The notes under the pieces were generated by a model. It saw only the letters and a program-made list of their open reading frames with translations, was not told where the DNA came from and did no database searches. From NCBI GenBank assembly GCA_963746955.1, contig CAVVDR010000023.1, positions 62,001-126,000 on the forward strand: a DNA stretch of 64,000 nucleotides, given 5' to 3'. A program made the position numbers and the translations under genes. This document shows, in pieces, positions 52,683 through 61,213 of the stretch. Positions within the stretch are counted from its first letter, which is position 1, and every line of letters starts with the position of its first letter. Origin of the DNA: DASQBT01 sp963746955. GTDB lineage: Bacteria > Pseudomonadota > Gammaproteobacteria > Burkholderiales > Thiobacillaceae.

Positions 52683-53249
52683 ATGAGCATCAAGTCTGAC
52701 AAATGGATACGCCGCATGGCTAAAAGCCACGGCATGATCGAGCCCTTTGAGTCCAGTCTGATTCGCGAGTTGGATGGTCAGAAGATCGTGTCTTACGGCA
52801 CCTCCAGTTATGGTTACGACATTCGCTGTGCGGCTGAATTCAAGGTCTTCACCAACATCAATTCCACTATTGTGGACCCCAAGCACTTTGATCCCGATTC
52901 GTTCGTGGAAATGCATGGCGATTCCTGCCTTATCCCGCCCAATTCCTTCGCCCTGGCACGGACCGTGGAGTACTTCCGCATCCCCAGGAACGTTCTGACT
53001 ATCTGCCTCGGAAAATCTACCTATGCCCGGTGCGGCATCATCGTTAACGTCACCCCGTTCGAACCCGAATGGGAAGGCTATGTGACCTTGGAGTTTTCCA
53101 ACACCACGCCGCTGCCCGCCAAGATCTATGCCAACGAGGGCGTGGCACAGGTGATTTTCTTTGAAGCCGACGAAGTGTGTGAAACCTCCTACAAGGACCG
53201 GGGCGGCAAGTATCAGGGCCAGCATGGCGTCACCCTGCCGCGCATTTGA
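52683..53249 (+). CDS. dcd: dCTP deaminase
   Basis: Deaminates dCTP to dUTP for thymidylate supply. Trimeric dUTPase-like fold with GTSSYGYDIRCAAEFKVFTN, CLIPPNSFALARTVEYFRIPRNVLTICLGKSTYARCGIIVNVTPFEPEWEG (catalytic Glu in FEPEWEG) and IYANEGVAQVIFFEA. 188 aa, standard. AGCC..AGC upstream gives only a weak ribosome site. Followed by the decarboxylase after 49 nt. Confidence 0.96.
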   Translation: MSIKSDKWIRRMAKSHGMIEPFESSLIRELDGQKIVSYGTSSYGYDIRCAAEFKVFTNINSTIVDPKHFDPDSFVEMHGDSCLIPPNSFALARTVEYFRIPRNVLTICLGKSTYARCGIIVNVTPFEPEWEGYVTLEFSNTTPLPAKIYANEGVAQVIFFEADEVCETSYKDRGGKYQGQHGVTLPRI

Positions 53250-53298
53250 TCAACCGATATTGCCTGCTTTGTCGTCGGCATCCGAGGAGCGATAGACC

Positions 53299-55539
53299 AT
53301 GCGTTTCCGCTTTCCCATCGTTATCATCGACGAGGATTTTCGTTCCGAGAACGCTAGTGGATTAGGTGTCCGGGCACTGGCCACCGCCATTGAAAGCGAA
53401 AGCATGGAGGTGTTGGGGGTCACCAGCTTTGTCGATGTCGCATCTTTTGCGCAGCAGCAGTCACGCGCTTCGGCCTTTATACTTTCCATCGATGATGAAG
53501 AGTTCAAGACCGCCGAGGCGGCCGAAGAGGCCGTGGCGCGCATCCGCGCTTTTGTAGAAGAACTGCGCTTTCGCAATACGGATATCCCGATATTCCTTTA
53601 CGGTGAAACCCGCACCTCGAGACACCTTCCCAATGATGTGCTAAAGGAACTTCACGGCTTCATCCATATGTTCGAGGATACGCCGGAGTTCATCGCCCGC
53701 TATGTGGTGCGGGAAGCCAAGAACTATCTGGATGCCTTGCCACCGCCGTTCTTCCGCGCACTTGTTCACTATGCGGCTGACAGTTCCTACTCCTGGCACT
53801 GCCCGGGGCATTCCGGCGGCGTCGCCTTTCTGAAAAGCCCCGTGGGACAGATGTTCCACCAGTTCTTCGGCGAGAATCTGTTGCGCGCGGATGTATGCAA
53901 TGCGGTCGACGAACTGGGTCAACTGCTGGATCACACCGGGCCAGTGGCCGCTTCGGAGCGCAACGCTGCACGGATTTTCGGTTGCGATCACCTGTTTTTC
54001 GTAACCAATGGAACCTCCACCTCGAACAAGATTGTGTGGCATTCCGCAGTGGCACCGGACGACGTTGTCGTGGTGGACCGCAACTGCCACAAATCCATTC
54101 TTCATGCCATTACCATGACCGGCGCGATTCCGGTGTTTCTAACGCCGACCCGCAACCATTACGGCATCATCGGGCCGATACCGAAAGAAGAGTTCCGCTG
54201 GGAGAACATAGAGAAGAAAATTGCCGCCCATCCTTTTGCCAGCAAAGCCAAGGGCAAGCCGCGCATCCTGACCATCACCCAGAGCACCTATGACGGCGTG
54301 GTGTACAACGTTGAAGACATCAAGCAAATGCTGGATGGCAGGATCGACACCCTGCATTTTGATGAAGCGTGGCTGCCCCATGCCACCTTCCATGATTTCT
54401 ACCGGGGCATGCATGCAATCGGCCGTGATCGGCCCCGCTGCCAGCGTTCCATGGTGTTTTCCACTCAGTCCACGCATAAACTGCTGGCGGGCCTGTCCCA
54501 GGCGTCGCAAATTCTGGTGCAGGATTCGCAGACTGGCAGGCTGGACAAGGATGTGTTCAATGAGGCGTTCCTCATGCACATGTCCACGAGCCCACAGTAC
54601 GCGATCATTGCAAGCTGCGATGTCGCGGCGGCCATGATGGAACCGCCGGGCGGGACGGCTCTGGTGGAAGAGTCGATCCGTGAAGCTCTGGATTTCCGTC
54701 GCGCCATGCGCAAGGTGGATGAAGAGTATGGCGCCTCCTGGTGGTTCAAGGTCTGGGGGCCGCACGATCTGGCTGATGAAGGCATAGGCGAGCGCAGCGA
54801 CTGGGTCATCCGCAGCGGCGAAAAGTGGCACGGCTTTGGCGATCTCGCCGAAGGTTTCAACATGCTCGATCCGATCAAGGCGACCATCATCACCCCCGGA
54901 CTGGATGTCGAAGGGGATATTGCCGAGACCGGCATACCCGCGGCCATCGTGACCAAGTACCTGGCGGAGCATGGCATCATTGTTGAAAAGACCGGGCTCT
55001 ATTCCTTCTTCATCATGTTTACTATCGGCATCACCAAGGGCCGCTGGAACACCATGGTGACCGAGCTTCAGCAGTTCAAGGATGACTACGACAAGAATCA
55101 ACCCCTTTGGCGCGTATTGCCGGAGTTTGTTGCCAAGTTTCCGCGCTATGAGCGGGTCGGCCTCAAGGACTTGTGTGAAGCCATACATGGCATCTACAAG
55201 ACGCATGATATTGCCCATTTGACAACGGAAATGTATTTATCCGACATGGAACCGGCCATGAAGCCGGCCGATGCATTCGCCAGAATGGCCCATCGGGATA
55301 TCGAGCGCGTCGAGATCGACAAACTTGAGGGGCGCATCACCAGTGTCTTGCTGACACCGTATCCACCGGGTATTCCACTTCTCATTCCCGGCGAGCGGTT
55401 CAATGCAACCATCGTGCGCTATCTTCAGTTTGCGCGGGAGTTCAACGAAAAGTTTCCCGGATTCGAAACGGACATTCACGGTCTGGTGAAGGATGAGAGT
55501 AATGGCAAGGCCCGCTATCATGTGGATTGCGTGAGATGA
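53299..55539 (+). CDS. Biodegradative-type arginine/lysine/ornithine decarboxylase
   Basis: 746-aa PLP enzyme of fold III/prokaryotic group (AdiA/CadA/SpeC family). N-terminal wing (receiver-like, about 1-130), then HCPGHSGGVAFLKSPVG, VTNGTSTSNKIV and HFDEAWLPHATFHDFY. The PLP lysine lies in STQSTHKLLAGLSQ near residue 393. C-terminal domain TPYPPGIPLLIPGERF. Substrate cannot be fixed by eye; arginine is the usual annotation in Betaproteobacteria, giving agmatine for polyamines. GAGGAG precedes the start. Confidence 0.9.
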   Translation: MRFRFPIVIIDEDFRSENASGLGVRALATAIESESMEVLGVTSFVDVASFAQQQSRASAFILSIDDEEFKTAEAAEEAVARIRAFVEELRFRNTDIPIFLYGETRTSRHLPNDVLKELHGFIHMFEDTPEFIARYVVREAKNYLDALPPPFFRALVHYAADSSYSWHCPGHSGGVAFLKSPVGQMFHQFFGENLLRADVCNAVDELGQLLDHTGPVAASERNAARIFGCDHLFFVTNGTSTSNKIVWHSAVAPDDVVVVDRNCHKSILHAITMTGAIPVFLTPTRNHYGIIGPIPKEEFRWENIEKKIAAHPFASKAKGKPRILTITQSTYDGVVYNVEDIKQMLDGRIDTLHFDEAWLPHATFHDFYRGMHAIGRDRPRCQRSMVFSTQSTHKLLAGLSQASQILVQDSQTGRLDKDVFNEAFLMHMSTSPQYAIIASCDVAAAMMEPPGGTALVEESIREALDFRRAMRKVDEEYGASWWFKVWGPHDLADEGIGERSDWVIRSGEKWHGFGDLAEGFNMLDPIKATIITPGLDVEGDIAETGIPAAIVTKYLAEHGIIVEKTGLYSFFIMFTIGITKGRWNTMVTELQQFKDDYDKNQPLWRVLPEFVAKFPRYERVGLKDLCEAIHGIYKTHDIAHLTTEMYLSDMEPAMKPADAFARMAHRDIERVEIDKLEGRITSVLLTPYPPGIPLLIPGERFNATIVRYLQFAREFNEKFPGFETDIHGLVKDESNGKARYHVDCVR

Positions 55540-55680
55540 CCAACGGGCCCGGCGTCAGGGAATGAACAATGGCCACTACCCGCCTCATTCGCGCTGCGGT
55601 TCGCACTTTATACGTGAACGTGTGGATCACGCGCATGGACGCGTTTGGCGCTTTGCCCGTGTGCGATCCGGGACCCCTGT
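55540..55680. other. Flank between decarboxylase gene and IS1380 element
   Basis: 140 bases with no convincing gene. A short frame from 55569 runs into the IS end and has no recognisable sequence. No terminator seen. Confidence 0.4.
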
Positions 55681-57257
55681 CTAGCCCGGATATTTCACCG
55701 GCCCTTATCGAGAACGTCCCAGCTCATGCGCAATGAGTGGAAGGTTGGGTTTGGGCGGGGTGTTGCATAGAATTTGAGCAACTGAGGGATTTGCGGGCGG
55801 ACTTCCCCCTACCCCCGAAGCGTCAACATGTCGGGGACGCACTCGGGATTGGCTATGGGGAAGCCAGGGCGCGGGCGGCTGCGAGGAAGAGGTCGCGCAG
55901 CGGATGGTGGGAGGCGAACAGGATGCGGATGCGCCGCGTATTGCGGATCACGGCGGCGCCGATCTTGAGCAGCCTCACCCGAATCGTCGCCGAGCTCGCC
56001 GTGGCCAGATCGGTGCCAGCTAGGCCGATCTCGCGCAGGCGCTGCATCAGCGTATAGGCGAGTGCCGATAACAGCATGCGCAGCCAGTTGGCGGGGAATT
56101 TGTGGCAGCTGGCGCGGGTGCCGAACAGGTCAAGCTGGCTTTCTTTGATCCGATTCTCCGCCTCGCCACGCAGGCAATACAGATCGTCGTACAGCGCCTC
56201 GGGCAAGCCGTCCAGATTCGTTACGATGAAGCGCGGATTGGCGCCCTGGCTGCCAAATTCCAGCCGCGTGATGATGCGTCGTTCCCGGTTCCAACTGTCG
56301 GCAGTGTAACGGAACTCACGGATCATGCGCTGCTTAGTCCGGGTTTGCTCGAACGCCCGTTCCATCGCCTGCTCCCAGTCTTCGACACGGTGGTGCAGGC
56401 GGGCATTGCGCGCCACGCCGATCACATAGCCCACATAGTGGCGCTCGCACCAGCGGATCAGGCGTTGCCGGCAGAAACCCGAGTCGCCGCGCACGATCAG
56501 GCGCACCTTAGGCCAGGCTTGCCGCAGACGGGTGACCAGGAGCTTGATCACCGCCGCCGCGTGCTTGGCCCCGTCGATGCGGCTGCGGCGCAGGACGCAG
56601 GCGAGCATGCTCTTGCCTGCGAAGACGTAGAGCGGCAAATAGCAATAGTGATCGTAGTAGGCGTGGAACTCGCCCTGCTCCTGATCGCCATGCAGCGGAA
56701 TGTCCGAGGCGTCGATGTCGAGGATGAGTTCTTGGGGCGCCACCGCCTGGGCGGCGATGAACTGCTCGATGAGCACCCGATTCAGTGCGAGGACATCGGC
56801 CCGGTTGGCCCGCTGTTCCATGCGGCACAGAGTCGGGCTACTGCCCAGCTCCTCGCCAGTCCCGACCGCCGTTTGCATCAGCGGATCGCTGCGCAAGGCC
56901 GCGTGGTCATTCAGGTCCTCGTAGCCGCAGCACAGCCCGTACAGCCGCTGCGCCACCAGATTGCGCAAGTCGTGAGTGATCAGATCGGGATGGCGCAGGT
57001 CATGCAGGGCAGCGGCCACCGCGGCCGACAATCCGATACGCCGATCCACTTCCTTGAGCAGCATCAACCCGCCGTCGGAGCTGAGCGCGCCGCCCTCAAA
57101 GTTGGCTTCGATGACGCGCCGACCCAGGCGCCCAAAACTCAGCTGATCAGCAATACACTTTGGCATCGGCGGAACTCCTCTACATACGGCTTCGACACCT
57201 GTATTAGAGCGCCTTTCGGCGGTTCCGCCGATACCTTCTATGAAATATCCGGGCTAG
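55681..57257. mobile_element. IS1380-family insertion sequence
   Basis: Bounded by exact 17-bp terminal inverted repeats CTAGCCCGGATATTTCA (55681-55697) and its complement (57241-57257), 1577 bp in all. It encodes one intact transposase on the minus strand. Flanks (CCTGT left, CGCTC right) show no target duplication, so either the ends lie a few bases further out or a rearrangement occurred. The right end is 31 bp from the rpsF -35 box. Confidence 0.88.
55853..57166 (-). CDS. IS1380-family transposase
   Basis: 437-aa DDE transposase. N-terminal VIEANFEGGALSSDGGLMLLKEVDRRIGL is typical of IS1380; catalytic segments are LILDIDASDIPLHGDQEQGEFHAYYDHYCYLPLYVF (first Asp) and VRLIVRGDSGFCRQRLIRWCE (second Asp), with the Glu in LRGEAENRIKESQLDLFG. 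No frameshift, so the element may still be active. Base composition is not clearly different from the host. Confidence 0.93.
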   Translation of the reverse strand: MPKCIADQLSFGRLGRRVIEANFEGGALSSDGGLMLLKEVDRRIGLSAAVAAALHDLRHPDLITHDLRNLVAQRLYGLCCGYEDLNDHAALRSDPLMQTAVGTGEELGSSPTLCRMEQRANRADVLALNRVLIEQFIAAQAVAPQELILDIDASDIPLHGDQEQGEFHAYYDHYCYLPLYVFAGKSMLACVLRRSRIDGAKHAAAVIKLLVTRLRQAWPKVRLIVRGDSGFCRQRLIRWCERHYVGYVIGVARNARLHHRVEDWEQAMERAFEQTRTKQRMIREFRYTADSWNRERRIITRLEFGSQGANPRFIVTNLDGLPEALYDDLYCLRGEAENRIKESQLDLFGTRASCHKFPANWLRMLLSALAYTLMQRLREIGLAGTDLATASSATIRVRLLKIGAAVIRNTRRIRILFASHHPLRDLFLAAARALASP

Positions 57258-57288
57258 CGCTCCGTCTTCGGTCTGAGTCTGGCGGGCC

Positions 57289-57317
57289 TTGCTAATAGCC
57301 TGATTTCTGGATATTAT
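57289..57317 (+). promoter_or_regulatory. Sigma-70 promoter of rpsF-rpsR-rplI
   Basis: TTGCTA (57289-57294), 17-bp spacer, TATTAT (57312-57317), about 60 nt before rpsF and only 31 bp from the IS1380 end. Confidence 0.7.
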
Positions 57318-57378
57318 TTGCGTTTTCCTTGCTCCACCGCATTCGCATAGCGGGGGGCTCTAACCACAAGGAGCACGC

Positions 57379-57771
57379 ATGCGCCATTACGAAATTGTGT
57401 TTATCGTTCACCCCGATCAAAGTGAGCAGGTGCCGGCCATGATCGAACGTTATCAGGCCAATATCGCCGGACACGGCGGGAAGATCCATCGCCTGGAAGA
57501 CTGGGGGCGACGCCAGTTGGCCTACCCGATCCAGAAGCTGCACAAGGCCCATTATGTGCTGATGAATATCGAGTGCGACCAGGCCACGCTTGACGAGCTT
57601 GAACATGGCTTCAAATTCAACGACGCCGTACTGCGTCATCTCACGACCAAGCGCGATGATGCAGTGGCCACGCCTTCACCCATGATGAAGGAAGAAAAAT
57701 CCCGCTCGCTGCTTGAAGGCGAGGTCAAGGTCGCAGCGGAACCGCCTGCAGCTTCACCCGCCGTCTTGTAA
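57379..57771 (+). CDS. rpsF: 30S ribosomal protein S6
   Basis: 130 aa: MRHYEIVFIVHPDQSEQVPAMIERY, LEDWGRRQLAYPIQKLHKAHYVLMNIE and LNDAVLRHLT-type region (FKFNDAVLRHL). Longer than the shortest S6 by a charged, Pro/Ala-rich tail. AAGGAG lies 7 nt before ATG. rpsR follows after 36 nt; the priB gene often found here in Betaproteobacteria is absent. Confidence 0.97.
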   Translation: MRHYEIVFIVHPDQSEQVPAMIERYQANIAGHGGKIHRLEDWGRRQLAYPIQKLHKAHYVLMNIECDQATLDELEHGFKFNDAVLRHLTTKRDDAVATPSPMMKEEKSRSLLEGEVKVAAEPPAASPAVL

Positions 57772-57807
57772 TAAGTTGGATAACTGAATTCGAAAAGGAG
57801 TAACACC

Positions 57808-58092
57808 ATGCCGCGTCCCATGGGTAAAAAAAATACTCGTGACAACACCAAGAACAAGGGTCCGGGCAACCGCGGCCTGTTCAAGCGCCGCAAGTTCTGC
57901 CGCTTTACCGCGGATGGAATCAAGGAAGTCGACTACAAGGATGTGGAAATCCTGAAAGACTTCATCAGCGAGAATGGCAAGATCATTCCAGCCCGCATTA
58001 CCGGCACCAAGTCGCATTACCAGCGGCAGCTTTCCACTGCCATCAAGCGGGCCCGCTATCTGGCGCTGCTGCCCTATACCGATCTGCACTGA
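57808..58092 (+). CDS. rpsR: 30S ribosomal protein S18
   Basis: 94 aa with RRKFCRFTADGIKEVDYKDVEILKDFISENGKIIPARITGTKSHYQRQLSTAIKRARYLALLPY, the S18 core. An N-terminal extension (MPRPMGKKNTRDNTKNKGPGNRG) makes it slightly longer than E. coli S18 (75 aa). AAAAGGAG precedes ATG. Confidence 0.97.
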   Translation: MPRPMGKKNTRDNTKNKGPGNRGLFKRRKFCRFTADGIKEVDYKDVEILKDFISENGKIIPARITGTKSHYQRQLSTAIKRARYLALLPYTDLH

Positions 58093-58102
58093 GGAGACCG
58101 CC

Positions 58103-58555
58103 ATGCAAGTGATACTGATGGAAAAGGTGGTCAACCTGGGAAATCTGGGTGATGTCGTCAAAGTGAAGGACGGTTTCGCCCGCAATTTTCTCATTCCGGG
58201 CGGCCACGCCAAGCGTGCGACCAAAGCCAATGTCGATGCGTTCGAAACCCAGCGCGCTGAGCTGGAAAGACACCAAGCCGACAAACTGTCTGCCGCGCGG
58301 GCGCGCGCCGAGCAACTCGAAGGTCTGCTGGTGCAGATAAGCCAGAAGGCCGGGGTGGATGGGCGTCTATTCGGCTCTGTCGGTAATGCGGATATTGCCG
58401 AAGCCCTGGTTGCGCAAGGATTTGAGATCAGCAAGGCAGAAGTGCGTCTACCCGCAGGCCCGTTCAAGATGATTGGCGATTACGATGTGGTGCTGTCCCT
58501 GCACACCGACGTACTGGCCAACATTAAAGTCTCGGTGCTGGGTGAATCGGCCTGA
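58103..58555 (+). CDS. rplI: 50S ribosomal protein L9
   Basis: 150 aa from ATG 58103: MQVILMEKVVNLGNLGDVVKVKDGFARNFLIPGGHAKRAT, followed by the long connecting helix and C-terminal domain (GRLFGSVGNADIAEAL). GAGGAGA precedes the ATG. A strong terminator lies 24 nt after the stop. Confidence 0.97.
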   Translation: MQVILMEKVVNLGNLGDVVKVKDGFARNFLIPGGHAKRATKANVDAFETQRAELERHQADKLSAARARAEQLEGLLVQISQKAGVDGRLFGSVGNADIAEALVAQGFEISKAEVRLPAGPFKMIGDYDVVLSLHTDVLANIKVSVLGESA

Positions 58556-58578
58556 GCGCGGCGCGTAATCAAGGATGG

Positions 58579-58604
58579 AAGGCGTGAGTGATCACGCCTT
58601 TTTT
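58579..58604 (+). terminator. Terminator after rplI
   Basis: Stem AAGGCGTGA/TCACGCCTT with a GTGA loop, then TTTT. Ends the ribosomal protein operon before dnaB. Confidence 0.92.
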
Positions 58605-58654
58605 ATTCTCCTCTTTCCCACCTTTATTCCCCATTTATCCACTGGCTTGTCCCT

Positions 58655-58682
58655 TTGCTCTGGGGACTGGCAGGCATAGAAT
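58655..58682 (+). promoter_or_regulatory. Putative promoter of dnaB, possibly leaderless
   Basis: TTGCTC (58655-58660), 16-bp spacer, TAGAAT (58677-58682). The dnaB ATG is at 58689, about the expected transcription start, and there is no Shine-Dalgarno before it. Confidence 0.5.
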
Positions 58683-58688
58683 CCTGTC

Positions 58689-60089
58689 ATGGCCAGCGTA
58701 TATCCAATTACCACCCAGGCCGGGCTGACTGATAACCAGCTGGCCCAGCTACGGGTCCCGCCCCATTCAGCGGAGGCCGAGCAGGCTGTTCTAGGCGGGT
58801 TGCTGCTGGATAACCAAGCTTGGGACAAGGTTGCGGACCTGGTCAACGAACTGGACTTGTATCGCCAGGATCACCGCCAGATCCTGCGTGCAATTATCCG
58901 CCTGATCAATGACAGCAAGGCGGCCGATGTGGTGACGGTGGCAGAGTCGCTGCAATCCCATGGCGAACTGGAAAGCGCGGGTGGGCTGCCTTATTTGGCG
59001 AGCCTGGCGAGCAACACACCGTCGGCGGCCAATATACGCCGTTATGCGGAGATTGTTCGGGAACGGGCGGTGATGCGCAAACTGGTGGAAACTGCCACCC
59101 GAATCGCCGACTCCGCCTATGCGCCGAGCGGCAGAAGCGCGTCCCAGCTGCTGGATGAAGCCGAGGCCAGGGTGTTTGAAATCGCCGAGGCGGGTAACCG
59201 GGGCGGCGCCGGCTTCATGCCTATCAAGCCCCTGCTGCAGCAGGTCATGGAGCGGGTTGACGAGTTGTACAGCCGGGACAATCCGGATGACGTCACCGGC
59301 GTGCCCACAGGTTTCAAGGATCTGGACGGCAAGACCTCCGGCTTGCAGCCCGGAGACCTTGTCATCGTGGCGGGGCGCCCGTCGATGGGGAAAACGGCAT
59401 TTTCCCTCAATATTGCGGAGCACATTGCAGTGGATACCGGCTTGCCGGTTGCGGTGTTTTCCATGGAAATGGCCAGCACGCAGCTCGTGATGCGGATGAT
59501 TGGTTCGGTCGGCAAACTCGATCAGCACAAGCTCAGGACCGGCCGTCTCGGGGAAGATGACTGGCCGCGTCTGACCTATGCCATGGGCAAACTCAACGAA
59601 GCCCCGATATTCATTGACGAAACCCCGGCGCTCAATCCGTTGGAGTTGCGCGCCCGCGCCCGCAGATTGGCGCGCGAATGCGGCAAGCTGGGCCTGATAG
59701 TGGTTGACTACCTGCAACTCATGTCGTCGGTCGGCAGCGGGGAAAACCGGGCCACGGAAATCTCGGAGATCTCCCGTTCTCTCAAGGCGCTGGCCAAGGA
59801 GTTGAATGTACCGGTCGTTGCGTTATCCCAACTCAATCGCGCGCTCGAGCAGCGACCCAACAAACGGCCGGTGATGTCCGACCTGCGCGAATCCGGCGCA
59901 ATCGAGCAGGACGCCGACTTGATCCTGTTCATCTATCGCGACGAGGTATACAACCCGGAAAGCCAGGATAAGGGTACCGCCGAGATCATCATCGGCAAGC
60001 AGCGCAACGGTCCCATCGGGACGGTGCGCCTTACCTTCCTCGGCGAGTACACCAAGTTCGAGAGCTTTGCGACGGGGACATTATCCTGA
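58689..60089 (+). CDS. dnaB: Replicative DNA helicase DnaB
   Basis: 466-aa hexameric helicase. N-terminal primase-binding domain (PPHSAEAEQAVLGGLLLDNQAWDKV), linker, then RecA-like motor with Walker A GRPSMGKTAF, Walker B LIVVDYLQLM, and SDLRESGAIEQDADLILFIYRDEVYNPES. Usual length. Located after rpsF-rpsR-rplI as in many Proteobacteria; alr follows after one base. Confidence 0.97.
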   Translation: MASVYPITTQAGLTDNQLAQLRVPPHSAEAEQAVLGGLLLDNQAWDKVADLVNELDLYRQDHRQILRAIIRLINDSKAADVVTVAESLQSHGELESAGGLPYLASLASNTPSAANIRRYAEIVRERAVMRKLVETATRIADSAYAPSGRSASQLLDEAEARVFEIAEAGNRGGAGFMPIKPLLQQVMERVDELYSRDNPDDVTGVPTGFKDLDGKTSGLQPGDLVIVAGRPSMGKTAFSLNIAEHIAVDTGLPVAVFSMEMASTQLVMRMIGSVGKLDQHKLRTGRLGEDDWPRLTYAMGKLNEAPIFIDETPALNPLELRARARRLARECGKLGLIVVDYLQLMSSVGSGENRATEISEISRSLKALAKELNVPVVALSQLNRALEQRPNKRPVMSDLRESGAIEQDADLILFIYRDEVYNPESQDKGTAEIIIGKQRNGPIGTVRLTFLGEYTKFESFATGTLS

Positions 60090-60090
60090 C

Positions 60091-61155
60091 GTGCGACCGC
60101 TCGTCGCGAAAGTATCACTCGATGCGCTGGCCCATAACCTGCGGGTAGCCCGCCGGCATGCCGGTCAGGCTCGCGTCATGTCGGTGGTCAAGGCCAATGC
60201 CTATGGCCATGGCTTGACCCGCGCGCTGCGGGCCCTGGCAGGTAGCGATGGCTATGCTGTGCTGTCGGTGGACGAGGCTGCATCCCTGCGCCAGTTGGGG
60301 GTGGAGAAGCCCATCCTTTTGCTGGAAGGATTTTTCCAGGCGGCCGAACTGGCTGCGATCGTCAAGCTGCAATTGACCCCGGTGATCCACGATGCCGAAC
60401 AACTGGAATTGCTCACGCGCCAGCAATTCGCTGCGCCGCTCGACGTTTTCATCAAGTTCAATAGCGGCATGAACCGACTGGGTTTTCCCCTGCACCGGTT
60501 TGATGCGGTGCTGGGCCAGATTCGGGCATTCGAGACCATTCGTAGTCTCACCCTCATGACCCACTTTGCCACCGCCGATGAGCCTCCAGGCGTGGACTGG
60601 CAAGCCGCGCCATTCTTGAAGAAAGCCGCCGTTACAGGGTTGCCCATGTCGCTAGCCAATTCGGCAGCACTGCTGCGCTATCCGGACATGGCGCGGGATT
60701 GGGTCAGACCCGGAATTATGCTTTATGGCGCTTCACCATTTCCCGATGTCAGCGCCGCAGCTCTGGGACTTAAACCGGCGATGACCCTGCAATCCGAAAT
60801 CATCGCCGTGCAACACCTGATGGCAGGAGCGGGGCTGGGATATGGCCTGACCTGGCATGCGGAAGAGTCCACCAGAGTCGGCATTGTTGCCTGCGGTTAT
60901 GCAGATGGCTATCCGCGTCACGCGCCTGTGGGAACGCCCGTATTGGTGCAGGATAAACCGACCCGCACCTTGGGCCGCGTGTCGATGGACATGCTATACG
61001 TGGATTTGTCCGGCCTTCCGGAAGCTGGCGTGGGCAGCCCGGTAACTCTGTGGGGCGAAGGCTTGCCGGTTGAAGACGTGGCACAGGCCGCAGGCACCAT
61101 CAGCTACGAATTGCTCTGCGCGCTGGCGCCGCGCGTGCCGGTGGTGGAGGACTGA
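60091..61155 (+). CDS. alr: Alanine racemase
   Basis: PLP enzyme supplying D-alanine for the cell wall. 354 aa from GTG 60091, one base after the dnaB TGA (TGACGTG). PLP-lysine motif VVKANAYGHG near residue 36, FIKFNSGMNRLGF, LANSAALLRYP, VRPGIMLYG, and the catalytic tyrosine region GYADGYPRHAP with GRVSMDMLYVDL. No strong ribosome site, so translation may be coupled to dnaB. Confidence 0.96.
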   Translation: MRPLVAKVSLDALAHNLRVARRHAGQARVMSVVKANAYGHGLTRALRALAGSDGYAVLSVDEAASLRQLGVEKPILLLEGFFQAAELAAIVKLQLTPVIHDAEQLELLTRQQFAAPLDVFIKFNSGMNRLGFPLHRFDAVLGQIRAFETIRSLTLMTHFATADEPPGVDWQAAPFLKKAAVTGLPMSLANSAALLRYPDMARDWVRPGIMLYGASPFPDVSAAALGLKPAMTLQSEIIAVQHLMAGAGLGYGLTWHAEESTRVGIVACGYADGYPRHAPVGTPVLVQDKPTRTLGRVSMDMLYVDLSGLPEAGVGSPVTLWGEGLPVEDVAQAAGTISYELLCALAPRVPVVED

Positions 61156-61213
61156 AGAGGCGCGGAACAGATTGCGCTATGGCCTAAATGCATACACAAG
61201 CAACCAACCCCCC

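Noticed and set aside
54139..55218. 359-codon minus-strand open frame
   Set aside because: Antisense to the decarboxylase gene, whose protein sequence is clearly conserved.
55569..55736. Short plus-strand frame running from the decarboxylase flank into the IS end
   Set aside because: No ribosome site and no recognisable protein; the frame continues into the IS end by chance.
56102..57295. 397-codon plus-strand open frame across the IS1380 element
   Set aside because: Antisense to the transposase; crosses the IS end.
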